From assembly GCA_964494205.1 (NCBI GenBank), contig CAZBRD010000008.1, positions 124,001-188,000 on the forward strand: DNA of 64,000 bases, read 5' to 3'. This stretch comes from JBBTCX01 sp964494205 (GTDB taxonomy: Bacteria > Planctomycetota > Phycisphaerae > UBA1845). The translations under genes and the position numbers were made by a program. The notes under the pieces are model-generated. The model searched no databases. It was not told the origin of the DNA and saw nothing but the letters and a program-made list of their open reading frames with translations. Shown here piece by piece: positions 24,798-33,897 of this stretch (position 1 is the stretch's first letter; every line of letters starts with the position of its first letter).

Positions 24798-26267
24798 TCA
24801 AGGTTTCTTATCTTCCTTTTCCTTCTTTGACTTTTCCGGACAGGCATTCTTAATGAACTCATCAGCTTTTTCTGCGTATGCTTTAGCCCGTGGATCACTT
24901 CTTAGCGATTCGAAGTTTTCCAAAAGGTGTGTGTAGACCGCCTTTGAGCGATTCAGCAGGTCGACTTCATCTAAAGTCTCGGCCGCGCTCTTCCATTCCG
25001 CTCTAGTCTTGTCGATTCCAAGCGTGCGCATTCCGTTTCGATGTGCATAACCGATTGCCTTGCCCATTATCTTTGCGAACTTCGGAAGGTCGTCTTCCTT
25101 TTTCACCATGTTGTCCGAAAGCTCTTCGCCCCACGCGTCCTTTACGCGTACCAGATATCCGCGATCTTCAAATTTTGCGTAACTCACAAACCACGGATCC
25201 GGCTCGAACATATACCCATGATACTTCATAACGTCTGGAGGACGAGATCGCGATAAGGATATTCGACTGGCCTTTTCCATCGCAGGAATAGGCTCCTGCT
25301 TTAGCTCAAGAATCAAGAACTTCTCATCCGATTCATTTGCCTTTACCGCAATGAGCAACAGATACTTATGTAAGCCCTGACTACCGCTGCTTTCGACGCG
25401 GGTCCAGCGCACCATGTCCTTTACCGCTTTGGACAACTGCGATTCTGATTCGATCGCGAAGACTGCCGTCGCGCGTTCCCGGTTATGTGAAAAACTCTCC
25501 CAAACCGCGGAAACGATGACGGATCGCAGTGGTTCTTCAACTGGCTGCATGATATCGGCGGGATTGTCGTTCTTCATTCGACATGGATGAAACTTAGGTT
25601 CCGGAGAAACCTCCGCGTATTTGGAAATGTACTTGGCGAGCTTTATGTCTTTCGTTTCTTTGATGAAGTCGTCAACGAAATCACCGAACTCTGTGTTTTC
25701 ATCTGAAATAGCGCTGCGATAGCCTTCCGCGAGTTGCTTCACCGAATCAGCAAGCTCATCATCATTAATTTTGAGCTTGTTTCCTGAAACGACAAAACGC
25801 AGAGCAGTGGTCGCTCGAAGCAGGTCCAGCTGAAACGGCCCATGATCAGCCTCGTCGAGATCGACAAGTCCGAATCCTAAGTCTTTTCCCAGCTCACCTG
25901 TGGTTTGGTACGTCCCCACGTTTCCCAGGTGGACGTCGCCGTGCAGAAGTACCGAAGGCGAGTTGCCAAGACCCCAGTCCATACAGTGCTCGCGCTCCCA
26001 TACGTAGAACAAGTCGGTTGTTCCGCGAAAGAACATGTTTTCATTGAGCATGAGCGTGCGAATCTTTATTGGCAGTTCTCGCGGGTCGTTTTTGTCTAAG
26101 TGCCAATGCCATCGCTCGATTCGCTCCAGCGTGGATAGCTCTTCATCGGGGAGACTTCCGACGGCTGCAGTCAACGACAGACCGACGGCAAGCAGAGCAG
26201 TTTGATAATGAAAGCGCCTATTGATCGATAAGTAACTCACGTGGTTCCTTTCGTTGATGCTGATCAA
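24798..26267 (-). CDS. DUF2252 family protein with an N-terminal hydrophobic segment
   Basis: The 489-residue protein shows the DUF2252 hallmarks: MFFRGTTDLFYVW, LLHGDVHLGNVGTY and LVDLDEADHGPFQLDLLR. These form a kinase-like fold resembling APH or HipA enzymes with catalytic-loop Asp/Asn and metal-binding Asp positions. Residues 22-40 (QTALLAVGLSLTAAVGSLP) look like a membrane anchor or signal peptide, which would put the domain outside the cytoplasm, where ATP is scarce. A later start would remove it. Base composition appears lower in G+C than the neighbours, a possible sign of transfer. Function unknown. Confidence 0.8.
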   Translation of the reverse strand: MISINERNHVSYLSINRRFHYQTALLAVGLSLTAAVGSLPDEELSTLERIERWHWHLDKNDPRELPIKIRTLMLNENMFFRGTTDLFYVWEREHCMDWGLGNSPSVLLHGDVHLGNVGTYQTTGELGKDLGFGLVDLDEADHGPFQLDLLRATTALRFVVSGNKLKINDDELADSVKQLAEGYRSAISDENTEFGDFVDDFIKETKDIKLAKYISKYAEVSPEPKFHPCRMKNDNPADIMQPVEEPLRSVIVSAVWESFSHNRERATAVFAIESESQLSKAVKDMVRWTRVESSGSQGLHKYLLLIAVKANESDEKFLILELKQEPIPAMEKASRISLSRSRPPDVMKYHGYMFEPDPWFVSYAKFEDRGYLVRVKDAWGEELSDNMVKKEDDLPKFAKIMGKAIGYAHRNGMRTLGIDKTRAEWKSAAETLDEVDLLNRSKAVYTHLLENFESLRSDPRAKAYAEKADEFIKNACPEKSKKEKEDKKP

Positions 26268-26303
26268 AGTGCCTTTAACAATACTAAGCGATCACTGCCC
26301 CAA

Positions 26304-26370
26304 AGACCCTCACCCCTACCCCGTCGTGCTCCCTCATTGGTCGCTCTCCGTCTAAGAGGGAGAGGGAGGA
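26304..26370 (-). repeat. 67-bp dispersed repeat, long form, inverted
   Basis: The reverse complement matches the repeat at 16221-16285 over nearly its whole length, with a few substitutions and a small length difference. The rest of the 430-base gap (26371-26697) between divergent genes shows no supported gene and should contain the promoters for both sides. Confidence 0.9.
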
Positions 26371-26697
26371 ATCGACACACGATCAAAGTACGATGATTCA
26401 AAACACTGTCGAAGTAAAGTTGCTTCTCTTGCGTTCACGCCCCCACACTTAACAGAATCCTCAACGAATCTTAATCGAAGCACGTCCCAATCTTCACGCT
26501 TCGGTGACAAGAAGCCAACAAATCATCGTTAGCATTCATCGACATTAGGTATCGCACGTGGCGCGCGGTCAAACTCGTGCGAAACGAATCGGGCCAAGAA
26601 TCGGATTAGCTACAAGAACGGCATCGGTACAACCGGGGGTTCGAGAAGCGGGCGGATACTCTTGTTGGCATAGCAGTTCCAACACTCGGAGACCAGG

Positions 26698-27648
26698 ATG
26701 CACTTGCGAATCGTACTCCCCAGGCGCTCAGCCTTCACTCTCATTGAACTACTCGTCGTCATCTCGATCATCGCCTTGCTGATATCAATATTATTGCCGT
26801 CGCTTCGTAATGCCCGCGAGCAGGCGAAGTCGGCTACGTGCAGCTCAAACCTGCACGGTTTCGGTCGTGGGTTTTACACGTACGCCAACAATGGTCGCAA
26901 GGATTTCTTGTGCAGCGGCGCGTTTGATCCAGAGGTTTCAAACAATCGCGATGGACCGGTGGACAAAGTCGGCTGGGTGGCTGACCTCATCAAGCTCCAG
27001 GCTGGAAATCCCGGCCAAGCGCTCTGCCCATCCAATATTGCTATCTACAACCAGAAGCTGATCCAATCCGCGGGTGGTCCGGAGGGCTATACGCTCGAGG
27101 AAGCCAAGGACCTGATCGATCGAGGGTTCAACACGAATTACACGCAATCGTGGTATATGGCTCGAACCCAATGGGATCCGCGAAGGGCCGCTATGTCTTC
27201 CGAACCGACAGACATGCGAAGTCGCTTAACCACCAAGGGACCGTTGCTTGCATCTGCCATGACTGCGGTTGCACCGGCGCGCGTTCCGCTTCTGGCGGAT
27301 GGTCGTACGGACGGCGATGAACTGCTCTTCGGCGAGCGCTGCGTGAAGACGATGACGGACGGACCGGCACCGCCGACTTATGGCTTGCAAAGTTTTGCCG
27401 ACTTCGGACCCGCACACGGGTTCGGCAAATGGATTCGCAACGACAAGGGCCATAATCAAGCGCGAGCCAATGTTCTGTTTGGCGATGGCCACGTAGGACA
27501 GTTCAAGGACAAAAACTTTGATGGTGAGTTCTCGCTGGTCACTGCCGCGAGCGGAGAGTACGACCAAGCTGACTTCACGCAGGCGGAAGTATTCGATGGC
27601 GTGCTATCGCTGGGACGGCGATCGCAATCACCATGGGAGCTTCAATAA
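26698..27648 (+). CDS. pseudopilin-like protein with prepilin N-terminus
   Basis: The 316-residue product opens with the type IV prepilin motif RRSAFTLIELLVVISIIAL, where cleavage after Ala-like residue and methylation of Phe are expected and Glu at position +5 is present. The hydrophobic stem is followed by a globular domain and the C-terminal motif NVLFGDGHVGQFKD. That motif is the planctomycete H-X9-DG type (His...DG) found in DUF1559-like proteins. It is likely a minor or specialised pseudopilin assembled by a type II secretion-like or pilus system. GGAG lies just upstream. The dockerin-tailed gene follows 73 bases later. Confidence 0.88.
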   Translation: MHLRIVLPRRSAFTLIELLVVISIIALLISILLPSLRNAREQAKSATCSSNLHGFGRGFYTYANNGRKDFLCSGAFDPEVSNNRDGPVDKVGWVADLIKLQAGNPGQALCPSNIAIYNQKLIQSAGGPEGYTLEEAKDLIDRGFNTNYTQSWYMARTQWDPRRAAMSSEPTDMRSRLTTKGPLLASAMTAVAPARVPLLADGRTDGDELLFGERCVKTMTDGPAPPTYGLQSFADFGPAHGFGKWIRNDKGHNQARANVLFGDGHVGQFKDKNFDGEFSLVTAASGEYDQADFTQAEVFDGVLSLGRRSQSPWELQ

Positions 27649-27721
27649 GTAACCACCCGCCAAGAGCATCGAAACAAACTGACGAATGACGCTGAATAAA
27701 CTTTGAGGAGGGATAATCTAT

Positions 27722-29956
27722 ATGGTTCGCCGATCAATTGTTGCCAGAGCTTTCCTGGGACTACTGACGTTTCCGCTGGCATCGCACGCCGCCGTGTTCA
27801 TCAACGAAGTCGTGATCAACCCACCGGGCGGCTCGGGGGATGATTTCTACGAATTCATCGAATTGCAAGGCACGCCCGGGATGAAGCTGGATGGATACGC
27901 GATTGCGGTCATCAGTGGATACGAGACGAAGACCTACGTCGATGAAACGGTTCCACCGCGTCCAAACGGAATCACTCCGTTTTTGGAAACCGAAAGCGCG
28001 CCGGAAATCGACGAGTTTTTCAGTCTCGATGGTCGCTCGCTGGGCGCAAACGGATTGCTGGTTGTCGGCATTGGTGCGCAGGGCAATTATCTTGGCGCAC
28101 AATTCGGCGCGGATGCGAGCAACTATGCCGGACCGTGGTCCGGGATTTGGAACGGTCTGCTCGATACACCGGGAAAGCTACAGAATGATGGATCGACCAC
28201 GATTGTGCTCATCCGCAATCGACCGGGCCGTACGCAGGCTGACCCGGCCAACCCGGCGGGTTTACGTTGGGGCAAGGATATTTTGTGTGACGACGAACTG
28301 ATTGAAGACGTTTTCGATAATGTTGAAATGGAAATCCGGGATCAGTGGGGCGACGGCGATCTTGACGATGGTCTGCCGAATAACCACGGAATCGGCGGTC
28401 CGAACACGCTCGACCTCCGTGGGAAGAGCACGCCGATGGACAGCACCGACGATCTCGAAGTAGTGGACGAAATCAGCTTCGAGGGTGGGCGCGGCTGGGA
28501 GTATGACAGCGACTCACGGCACGTCGACATGGACAGTACTGTATTTGGTCTGCCGCATCGCCATGTTCACGCACTCGACGATCCGCAGGGGTTCAATCCG
28601 GACGCTCTTACTCGTGTCGATTATCGCACGAAGGGCGACGGGTGGACGCCGTCTGCCGGTGCGACGGGCGAAATGACGAACGGCAACAACTGGCAGGACA
28701 CGGCCACCGAGCAGTGGATTCGCGGCGATATGGTCCAGCCGGGTGCACCGCCCAACTTCTTCTACAGCAACATCGCCAACCCGAATCCGGACGCGATTCA
28801 GCCGTATGAGACGAATGTTCCTTTGTGGCTTAATGATGGCACTGGCACCGATTACAACTTTCTTTCACCGAATACTTATCAGATTTATGCGGGCCGAACG
28901 AACACGTTTGCTGTTCCTTACATTCCGGGTGACACCGATCGCGACGGCGATGCCGATGCAGATGACATCGCCAAGATTCTTCCCGTGTTCGGCGATGACG
29001 ACTGGGTTTTCAGCAACAGCTTTGCGTTGGCTCCGGAGGGTGACGGCGGTGATCCGGCAGAGCAGACGAGGCCATGGGATTTGGACGGCAACGGCGATCA
29101 TGGAATTGATCCGTGCGATCTTCAGTGGGCGCTGAATTTTCAGGGGAACACGTCGGGGCGCATCGTTGGAGTGCGCTACGATGGTCCGACGCCGACGCCT
29201 TCGGGCAGCGGCGTGCACCTGAATGATGGTGCGGGCGTGACGGTCACGTTGTCCACATCGGTCACGGCGCCGCCGGGGAGAACGGCCATGTCGCTCGAAA
29301 TCGGTGATGTCGCGACGCTAACCGTTTTGGCGCACGTCAGCGGCGGCGGCAATCTGACCGCTGAGCAAGAAAATGGCGTGATGCAATACATCCACGATCT
29401 GGCGATCAGCACGGGCGGCGTCTTGCAAGTGCAAAGTGTCACGCCAGTGGCACCTTTTGCCGACTCGCGTGAATCACTTGAAGTGCTGCAAGGCAACAAT
29501 GGCGACCGTGGCGTAGATCGCATCAATGGTCACACCACCAGCTTTACGCAGGGGCTTGGGGCACCGTCGGCCATGTATCAGGTGTCGTTGCTCGCGGTCG
29601 ACATTTTTGCGGTCAATGTAACGATCGCGCCCTCGGATGACGCAAAGTTTGCTGCCACTGCACCCGCGGGAATCATCGTCGGCCACACCAAGGCGTGCGG
29701 TCAGCCGGCCACTGTCGTCCCGCCCGCGCCGACTGCCTTCTGCGTCAACGGTCTTTTTGGTGACGTTCGCCTGCCGCGAAACGGAATCGTCAACCTCGAC
29801 GATATTCTTTGCGTGCTGTCGGGATTCGCGTCGTTTTCGATATGCCCGAATGGCGACATCGGTGGTTGCTCGCACAACGGCGTGATCAATTTGGATGACA
29901 TTCTCGCGGTGCTGGGGGCGTTCTCGGGAAGCTCGCCGTGTGAGTGCCCGGGTTGA
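27722..29956 (+). CDS. exported protein with lamin-tail-like start and dockerin-like repeats
   Basis: The 744-residue product has a signal peptide (ending near ASHAA) and an N-terminal FINEVVINPPGGSGDDFYEF segment typical of lamin-tail domains. A large unrecognised middle region follows. Calcium-binding dockerin-like loops occur centrally (PGDTDRDGDADADD and WDLDGNGDHGIDPCD). Near the C-terminus are two repeats of the NGxVNLDDIL type (RNGIVNLDDILCVL and HNGVINLDDILAVLGAF) with flanking cysteines. A strong ribosome binding site (GAGGAGGGA, ending at 27711) precedes the ATG. It is probably secreted and surface-associated. No catalytic signature was recognised. Confidence 0.85.
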   Translation: MVRRSIVARAFLGLLTFPLASHAAVFINEVVINPPGGSGDDFYEFIELQGTPGMKLDGYAIAVISGYETKTYVDETVPPRPNGITPFLETESAPEIDEFFSLDGRSLGANGLLVVGIGAQGNYLGAQFGADASNYAGPWSGIWNGLLDTPGKLQNDGSTTIVLIRNRPGRTQADPANPAGLRWGKDILCDDELIEDVFDNVEMEIRDQWGDGDLDDGLPNNHGIGGPNTLDLRGKSTPMDSTDDLEVVDEISFEGGRGWEYDSDSRHVDMDSTVFGLPHRHVHALDDPQGFNPDALTRVDYRTKGDGWTPSAGATGEMTNGNNWQDTATEQWIRGDMVQPGAPPNFFYSNIANPNPDAIQPYETNVPLWLNDGTGTDYNFLSPNTYQIYAGRTNTFAVPYIPGDTDRDGDADADDIAKILPVFGDDDWVFSNSFALAPEGDGGDPAEQTRPWDLDGNGDHGIDPCDLQWALNFQGNTSGRIVGVRYDGPTPTPSGSGVHLNDGAGVTVTLSTSVTAPPGRTAMSLEIGDVATLTVLAHVSGGGNLTAEQENGVMQYIHDLAISTGGVLQVQSVTPVAPFADSRESLEVLQGNNGDRGVDRINGHTTSFTQGLGAPSAMYQVSLLAVDIFAVNVTIAPSDDAKFAATAPAGIIVGHTKACGQPATVVPPAPTAFCVNGLFGDVRLPRNGIVNLDDILCVLSGFASFSICPNGDIGGCSHNGVINLDDILAVLGAFSGSSPCECPG

Positions 29957-29983
29957 TCTGATACTACAAATCGCGTTGATTTC

Positions 29984-30018
29984 AAAGCCGCCTGGTGTAT
30001 ACCGCCTGGCGGCTTTTT
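29984..30018 (+). terminator. intrinsic terminator after the dockerin-tailed gene
   Basis: AAAGCCGCC at 29984-29992 pairs with GGCGGCTTT at 30008-30016, and the T-run continues to 30018. It ends the transcript from 27722 and isolates the peptide operon that begins at 30080. Confidence 0.85.
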
Positions 30019-30079
30019 CATGGGAGGCCGTTCTTTATCGCCGGTTGTTTTCGTCCGATATATCAGAGGAATTCTGAGT

Positions 30080-30373
30080 ATGTCGGCAGACAAGAGCGAC
30101 AACATCGTCGACGGAACCGGCGTTGACACCGAACGAAGCACCCGGCGCGACGGCGCATCGGGTAGCAACGCATCTCTGCGCACACGCCGCGAGGTCGTGC
30201 GACACGGCATAAAGCTCGCGTTCACCGCACCGATCATCACTACGTTCTTAGCAAGCGAGGCACACGCGGCAGCGAGCCGACAGAGTTGCTATCCAACGGG
30301 TCACGTCTGTGATCTGCCGGGTCAGCAGGAATCTTGTTGCAACGGCGCCTGTGCCGCCGGAGTTTGCCCATGA
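30080..30373 (+). CDS. exported small cysteine-rich peptide with knottin-like pattern
   Basis: The 97-residue protein has a charged 35-residue leader and a twin-arginine pair (TRREVVRHG) at 35-43. A hydrophobic stretch (IKLAFTAPIITTFLAS, 44-59) and a probable cleavage site near SEAHA-A follow. The predicted mature part has about 33 residues with cysteines 70, 77, 86, 87, 91 and 96, spacing C-x6-C-x8-CC-x3-C-x4-C. That C-C-CC-C-C order is the framework of many knottin and conotoxin peptides. AGAGGA lies nine bases before the ATG. The stop overlaps the PqqD-like start by ATGA. The next three genes are of kinds that act on peptides, so this is a good candidate substrate. Confidence 0.8.
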   Translation: MSADKSDNIVDGTGVDTERSTRRDGASGSNASLRTRREVVRHGIKLAFTAPIITTFLASEAHAAASRQSCYPTGHVCDLPGQQESCCNGACAAGVCP

Positions 30374-30654
30374 CCGTTGCGACACTTGATCGATGTCTGC
30401 GCCGCGAGGACGTTCAGGTGCGCGAGCTGGACGGTGAGGCGTTCGTCTACGACCCCAAGACGGCGGACACGCATCGACTCAATGAGACTGCGTGGTTCAT
30501 CTGGCGACAATGTGACGGGCGACACGATACGCGCGATATCATGCGTGAGCTGACCGAACAATATGACGTAGCGATCGAAGCAGCGAGTGAACACATCGAA
30601 CGCATTCTTGCCGAATTGCGAGAACGAAACCTCGTCAACCACGTGATGAATTGA
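30370..30654 (+). CDS. PqqD-like protein (RiPP recognition element fold)
   Basis: The 94-residue product has the PqqD/coenzyme PQQ synthesis protein D pattern. VRELDGEAFVYDPKTADTHR is followed by the hallmark LNETAWFIWRQCDGRHDTRDI and a winged-helix end with a long helix. PqqD-like domains bind leader peptides of ribosomally made, post-translationally modified peptides and present them to modifying enzymes. This version is very like the PqqD-type chaperones found beside HprK-related kinases. The ATGA overlap with the cysteine-rich peptide gene and three-base gap to the kinase gene indicate tight co-expression. Confidence 0.92.
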   Translation: MTVATLDRCLRREDVQVRELDGEAFVYDPKTADTHRLNETAWFIWRQCDGRHDTRDIMRELTEQYDVAIEAASEHIERILAELRERNLVNHVMN

Positions 30655-30657
30655 GGC

Positions 30658-31590
30658 GTGCGAAAGCCGATGACTCGATTGTTCCCACCACTGGCTGCGC
30701 GATTCCGGATCGGCGAAGTTCCTGTCGAATTGAGCACCACATCGCGACGTTTGTTGCGCCAATACACCGCCGCATATCAACGATGGCGGATTGATGATAA
30801 AGAAGAGTCCGAATCACTCGCGAGCGATTCACTCATTCGAGTGTCGGTGTTGCCAGAACCGTTTCGCCCGTGGCGGCGGCGGCGCTATGAAGTCCGCATC
30901 AACGATCAGGTGCTTTTTCGGCCTGCACGGTTTCAGGAACTCCTGCCCTACATCGAATGGGCGATCACGTGGGATGTGCCTCGTGCATTGCCGCAGTTTC
31001 TGCAACTGCACGCGGCGACACTTGAACGAAACGGGCAAGGAGTGATTTTCCCCGGTGCATCGGGCAACGGAAAGTCGACGCTGACAGCCGGGTTGATCGC
31101 GCATGGCTGGCAATACCTTTGCGACGAGTTTGCGTTGATTCACTCGGATACGCTGCAACTGCATGCGTACCCGAGGGCGATCTGTGCGAAGGAATCAGCA
31201 TACCCTGTATTGCAGAAGATTGGCATTGACGCAAAGCGTTCTGCGGCACCGTTAAGCGGGCCTAAGGGTTCTGTCTGCCTGCTCAATCCAGAACACATTC
31301 GCAAAGGGGCATCCGGAAACATCTGTCCGGTGCGGTTTGTTATTTTTCCCAAGTACACATCGGGCGCAATGCCTGCGCTGATTCCCATATCGCGGCCCGA
31401 GGCAGTCTCGATGCTGCACACGGTCTGCTTCAATCTTCTGAAGTGTCGCCGACTGGGACTGGACGTACTCACAGAGGTCGTGCGCGATGCGCGGTGCTAT
31501 CGGTTGATCAGCGGTGATCTCAGTGAGACCTGCCAGCTCGTCGATGCGTTGGTGACCGGACGGAAAATCGTACTAGCTGAGGCCAGCTAA
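30658..31590 (+). CDS. HprK-related kinase (type A)
   Basis: The 310-residue protein has the P-loop FPGASGNGKST with Lys139 and Ser140, followed by a DEFAL stretch at 156-160, as in the HPr kinase-like family. It lacks the N-terminal half of true HprK. Homologues next to PqqD-like proteins are the HprK-related kinase A group; in lasso peptide clusters HprK-like kinases phosphorylate precursor peptides (paeninodin). The start is GTG, three bases after the PqqD stop. A natural target here is the peptide encoded at 30080, but this is inference. Confidence 0.87.
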   Translation: MRKPMTRLFPPLAARFRIGEVPVELSTTSRRLLRQYTAAYQRWRIDDKEESESLASDSLIRVSVLPEPFRPWRRRRYEVRINDQVLFRPARFQELLPYIEWAITWDVPRALPQFLQLHAATLERNGQGVIFPGASGNGKSTLTAGLIAHGWQYLCDEFALIHSDTLQLHAYPRAICAKESAYPVLQKIGIDAKRSAAPLSGPKGSVCLLNPEHIRKGASGNICPVRFVIFPKYTSGAMPALIPISRPEAVSMLHTVCFNLLKCRRLGLDVLTEVVRDARCYRLISGDLSETCQLVDALVTGRKIVLAEAS

Positions 31591-31603
31591 GTGTGGTGTG
31601 ACG

Positions 31604-32788
31604 ATGGACTCCAATTTATTCAATGATATCCAGCAAAAGCACGATGCGTTTGTCACGGTTGCGCCGTGGCTGCGAGCGAGGGAAGTGTCGGATTTTTCCG
31701 GTCCGCGATCGCCGGACGAATGGCAGCAGTGGTCGCGCGACGTTGCTGGGGCAGGGTTGTCGGGGATCATACTCGAACGGGCTGTGCAACTGGGTGTGGA
31801 GTTGCCCGAAGAGACGAGGCAATACCTGACGGCTGATGCCTCATCTGTCGTTGCGGCCAATCTGCACTTGGAACACGAACTGACACGCATTGTCACCTTG
31901 TTCAATCGCCAACGCATACCCGTGATGTTGCTCAAAGGGGCGGCGCTGAATCGCACGATTTACGATCACCCGAACATGCGGCCGATGGCGGATATCGATC
32001 TGCTGGTGCGGCCGGCAGACGTGATGCGCGCGATGGGGCTGCTTTCCGAGAATGGATGCCGCAAAGGCGTATCGCTGGTTCGGGATGATTTCTTCCCGCG
32101 TTACTACTACGAGACGGAATGGTTCGTTGAATCGGCGCGACCGGTGCGGATCGATCTGCATGCGCGGCCGTTGCGCCCGATGCGCCTTGCGCGGTTGATG
32201 CCGGATGACGCGCTGTGGCACGATGCCGCGGCTGTTCGCGTGGGACAGGCGACCGCGTTCATTCCTCGTCGCGAATCGATGCTGATCCACTTGGCTGCCC
32301 ATGCCGCCTACCACGGCTGCGAGCGATTGATCTGGCTCTACGACATGAAGCGATTCATTCAACATTATCAACAGGAGTTGGACTGGACGCTTCTGGCGGA
32401 ACGATGTCGCGAGTGGAGCTTGTCGCTGCCGGTGCTGGCTGCTTTGAAAAACACCGAACAGGTGCTTGGCACTTGTTGTCCTAAAAGCGTCATGGATGCG
32501 TTATCCAAGCATCCCACGAGTTGGAAGGATCGATGGGCGCTTCGACATGCGCCGAGCGACTCGGCTAATCCGGTTCGACACGTGCTAGTCAACCTAGCGT
32601 GTACGCCCGGGTTTGCTTTTCGCTGTGGATATTTGTTCGCGATGATGACGCCGCATCGGAACCATCTTGCCGGCGTTTATCCATATCGTCATCGCGGTTG
32701 GCCAGCGATGGCCAACACGTGGCGATCGATTCGTGCCGTGGGTCGACTGGTTCGTGCGCCGTTGAGAAAGCTGACGGCCAAATCATGA
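31604..32788 (+). CDS. nucleotidyltransferase-fold protein (NTP_transf_5 type)
   Basis: The product (about 394 residues) contains the nucleotidyltransferase motif VMLLKGAALNRTIYDHPNMR followed by PMADIDLLVRP, with the paired acidic residues, and a helical C-terminal half. This is the NTP_transf_5 family (renamed nucleotidyltransferase family protein), which commonly neighbours PqqD-like and HprK-related genes, and some lasso peptide clusters. It may transfer a nucleotide or phosphate-sugar group to a peptide or glycan. A GTG six bases upstream at 31598 is an alternative start. The stop overlaps the next start by ATGA. Confidence 0.85.
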   Translation: MDSNLFNDIQQKHDAFVTVAPWLRAREVSDFSGPRSPDEWQQWSRDVAGAGLSGIILERAVQLGVELPEETRQYLTADASSVVAANLHLEHELTRIVTLFNRQRIPVMLLKGAALNRTIYDHPNMRPMADIDLLVRPADVMRAMGLLSENGCRKGVSLVRDDFFPRYYYETEWFVESARPVRIDLHARPLRPMRLARLMPDDALWHDAAAVRVGQATAFIPRRESMLIHLAAHAAYHGCERLIWLYDMKRFIQHYQQELDWTLLAERCREWSLSLPVLAALKNTEQVLGTCCPKSVMDALSKHPTSWKDRWALRHAPSDSANPVRHVLVNLACTPGFAFRCGYLFAMMTPHRNHLAGVYPYRHRGWPAMANTWRSIRAVGRLVRAPLRKLTAKS

Positions 32789-33897
32789 CGTCAACATGCG
32801 ATCATCAACTAGAGATAGATCGGCCAGCGGACTTACGCGTGGCGGTCTCCGTGATTATGACGGTCAAGAATGATGCCGCTGGGACGCGGCAGACGGTTGA
32901 ATCGCTGCTCGTGCAAGAACGGCAACCGGATGAGATCGTCATCGTCGATGGCGGATCGACGGATTCGACGAACGAACTACTTTTGAATCTGGCAAGCGAG
33001 TACAGCCATATTCGAGTCGTCAGCGCTCCTGGAGCCAACATCGCGCGCGGAAGAAATCTGGCGATCGAAGCCGCGACAAACGAGATCATCGCGGGGATTG
33101 ATGCTGGATGCGTCGCGCGGCCCGATTGGCTTGGTAACCTCACTCGACCGTTCGAAAAGGACGCGAGCGTAGAGTTTGTGGCTGGTATGTACCGTATTGC
33201 GCCGCAATCGCTTTTCGAAAACGTCGTTGGCCTCGCGACGATGCGCGGGCAGCTGGACCCAGTCGATCCGGCGACGTTCAATCCTTCCGCGCGCTCGGTT
33301 GCTTTAGCGAAGTCGCTGTGGGCGCGCGTCGGCGGTTGGCCGGAGTGGTTGAACTTCTCCGAAGACACATGGTTCGATCATCGTGTTCGCGAGGCGGGGG
33401 CGAATTGGCACTTCGCCGAAAACGCTATCGTCGAGTGGCGGCCTCGCGGCACATGGCGATCACTCGCGAAACAGTTCTATCATTACGGCACGGGTCGCGG
33501 ATTGACCGGCATTGACGCGGCGAGTTTCCATTACAATTTGAGAAACCTGCTGATCGTGGCGACGCTGGGGATTGGCTCAATCTTTTCGCCCTGGTTAATA
33601 GTGCCATTGGTCGGCACTTCCAGTTACTTCTACGTTTGGACGTTTCACGAAAAAGCAATCAAGATATTACGACGTACAAAATCGTGGCTCGCCTATCCTA
33701 TGACGCTGGCTGTCATGTTGGTGGTCTTGTTTTCAAACCTGGTCGGCTTTCTTGTCGGCTCAACGAGGCGTGAGAAGCTTGCGCAACAAGGTGAATTGCC
33801 GGGGATTCTCGGCGAGCGGTCACGATCATCCGCTAGTGTCGTCCGTGGAAAAGTGAACAACGCTTCCCAAAGCGAGTTGCTGGCAGCGACGCAATGA
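32785..33897 (+). CDS. family 2 glycosyltransferase with C-terminal membrane segments
   Basis: The 370-residue product has a GT-A fold typical of family 2: VSVIMTVKNDAAGTRQTVES, DEIVIVDGGSTDST, ARGRNLAIEAA and the DxD-like GIDAGCV. The region FSEDTWFDHRVREAG contains the ED motif for the catalytic base. After residue 230 there are two or three hydrophobic segments (LLIVATLGIGSIFSPWLIV, LAVMLVVLFSNLVGFLV). It therefore sits at the membrane, like polysaccharide-building transferases. ATGA overlaps join it to both neighbours. The gene begins at 32785, inside the preceding stop codon. Confidence 0.9.
   Translation: MTSTCDHQLEIDRPADLRVAVSVIMTVKNDAAGTRQTVESLLVQERQPDEIVIVDGGSTDSTNELLLNLASEYSHIRVVSAPGANIARGRNLAIEAATNEIIAGIDAGCVARPDWLGNLTRPFEKDASVEFVAGMYRIAPQSLFENVVGLATMRGQLDPVDPATFNPSARSVALAKSLWARVGGWPEWLNFSEDTWFDHRVREAGANWHFAENAIVEWRPRGTWRSLAKQFYHYGTGRGLTGIDAASFHYNLRNLLIVATLGIGSIFSPWLIVPLVGTSSYFYVWTFHEKAIKILRRTKSWLAYPMTLAVMLVVLFSNLVGFLVGSTRREKLAQQGELPGILGERSRSSASVVRGKVNNASQSELLAATQ

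Noticed and set aside
30080..32788. A lasso peptide cluster
   Set aside because: PqqD, kinase and nucleotidyltransferase would fit, but there is no transglutaminase-like B2 protease or asparagine-synthetase-like cyclase, and the peptide is cysteine-rich.
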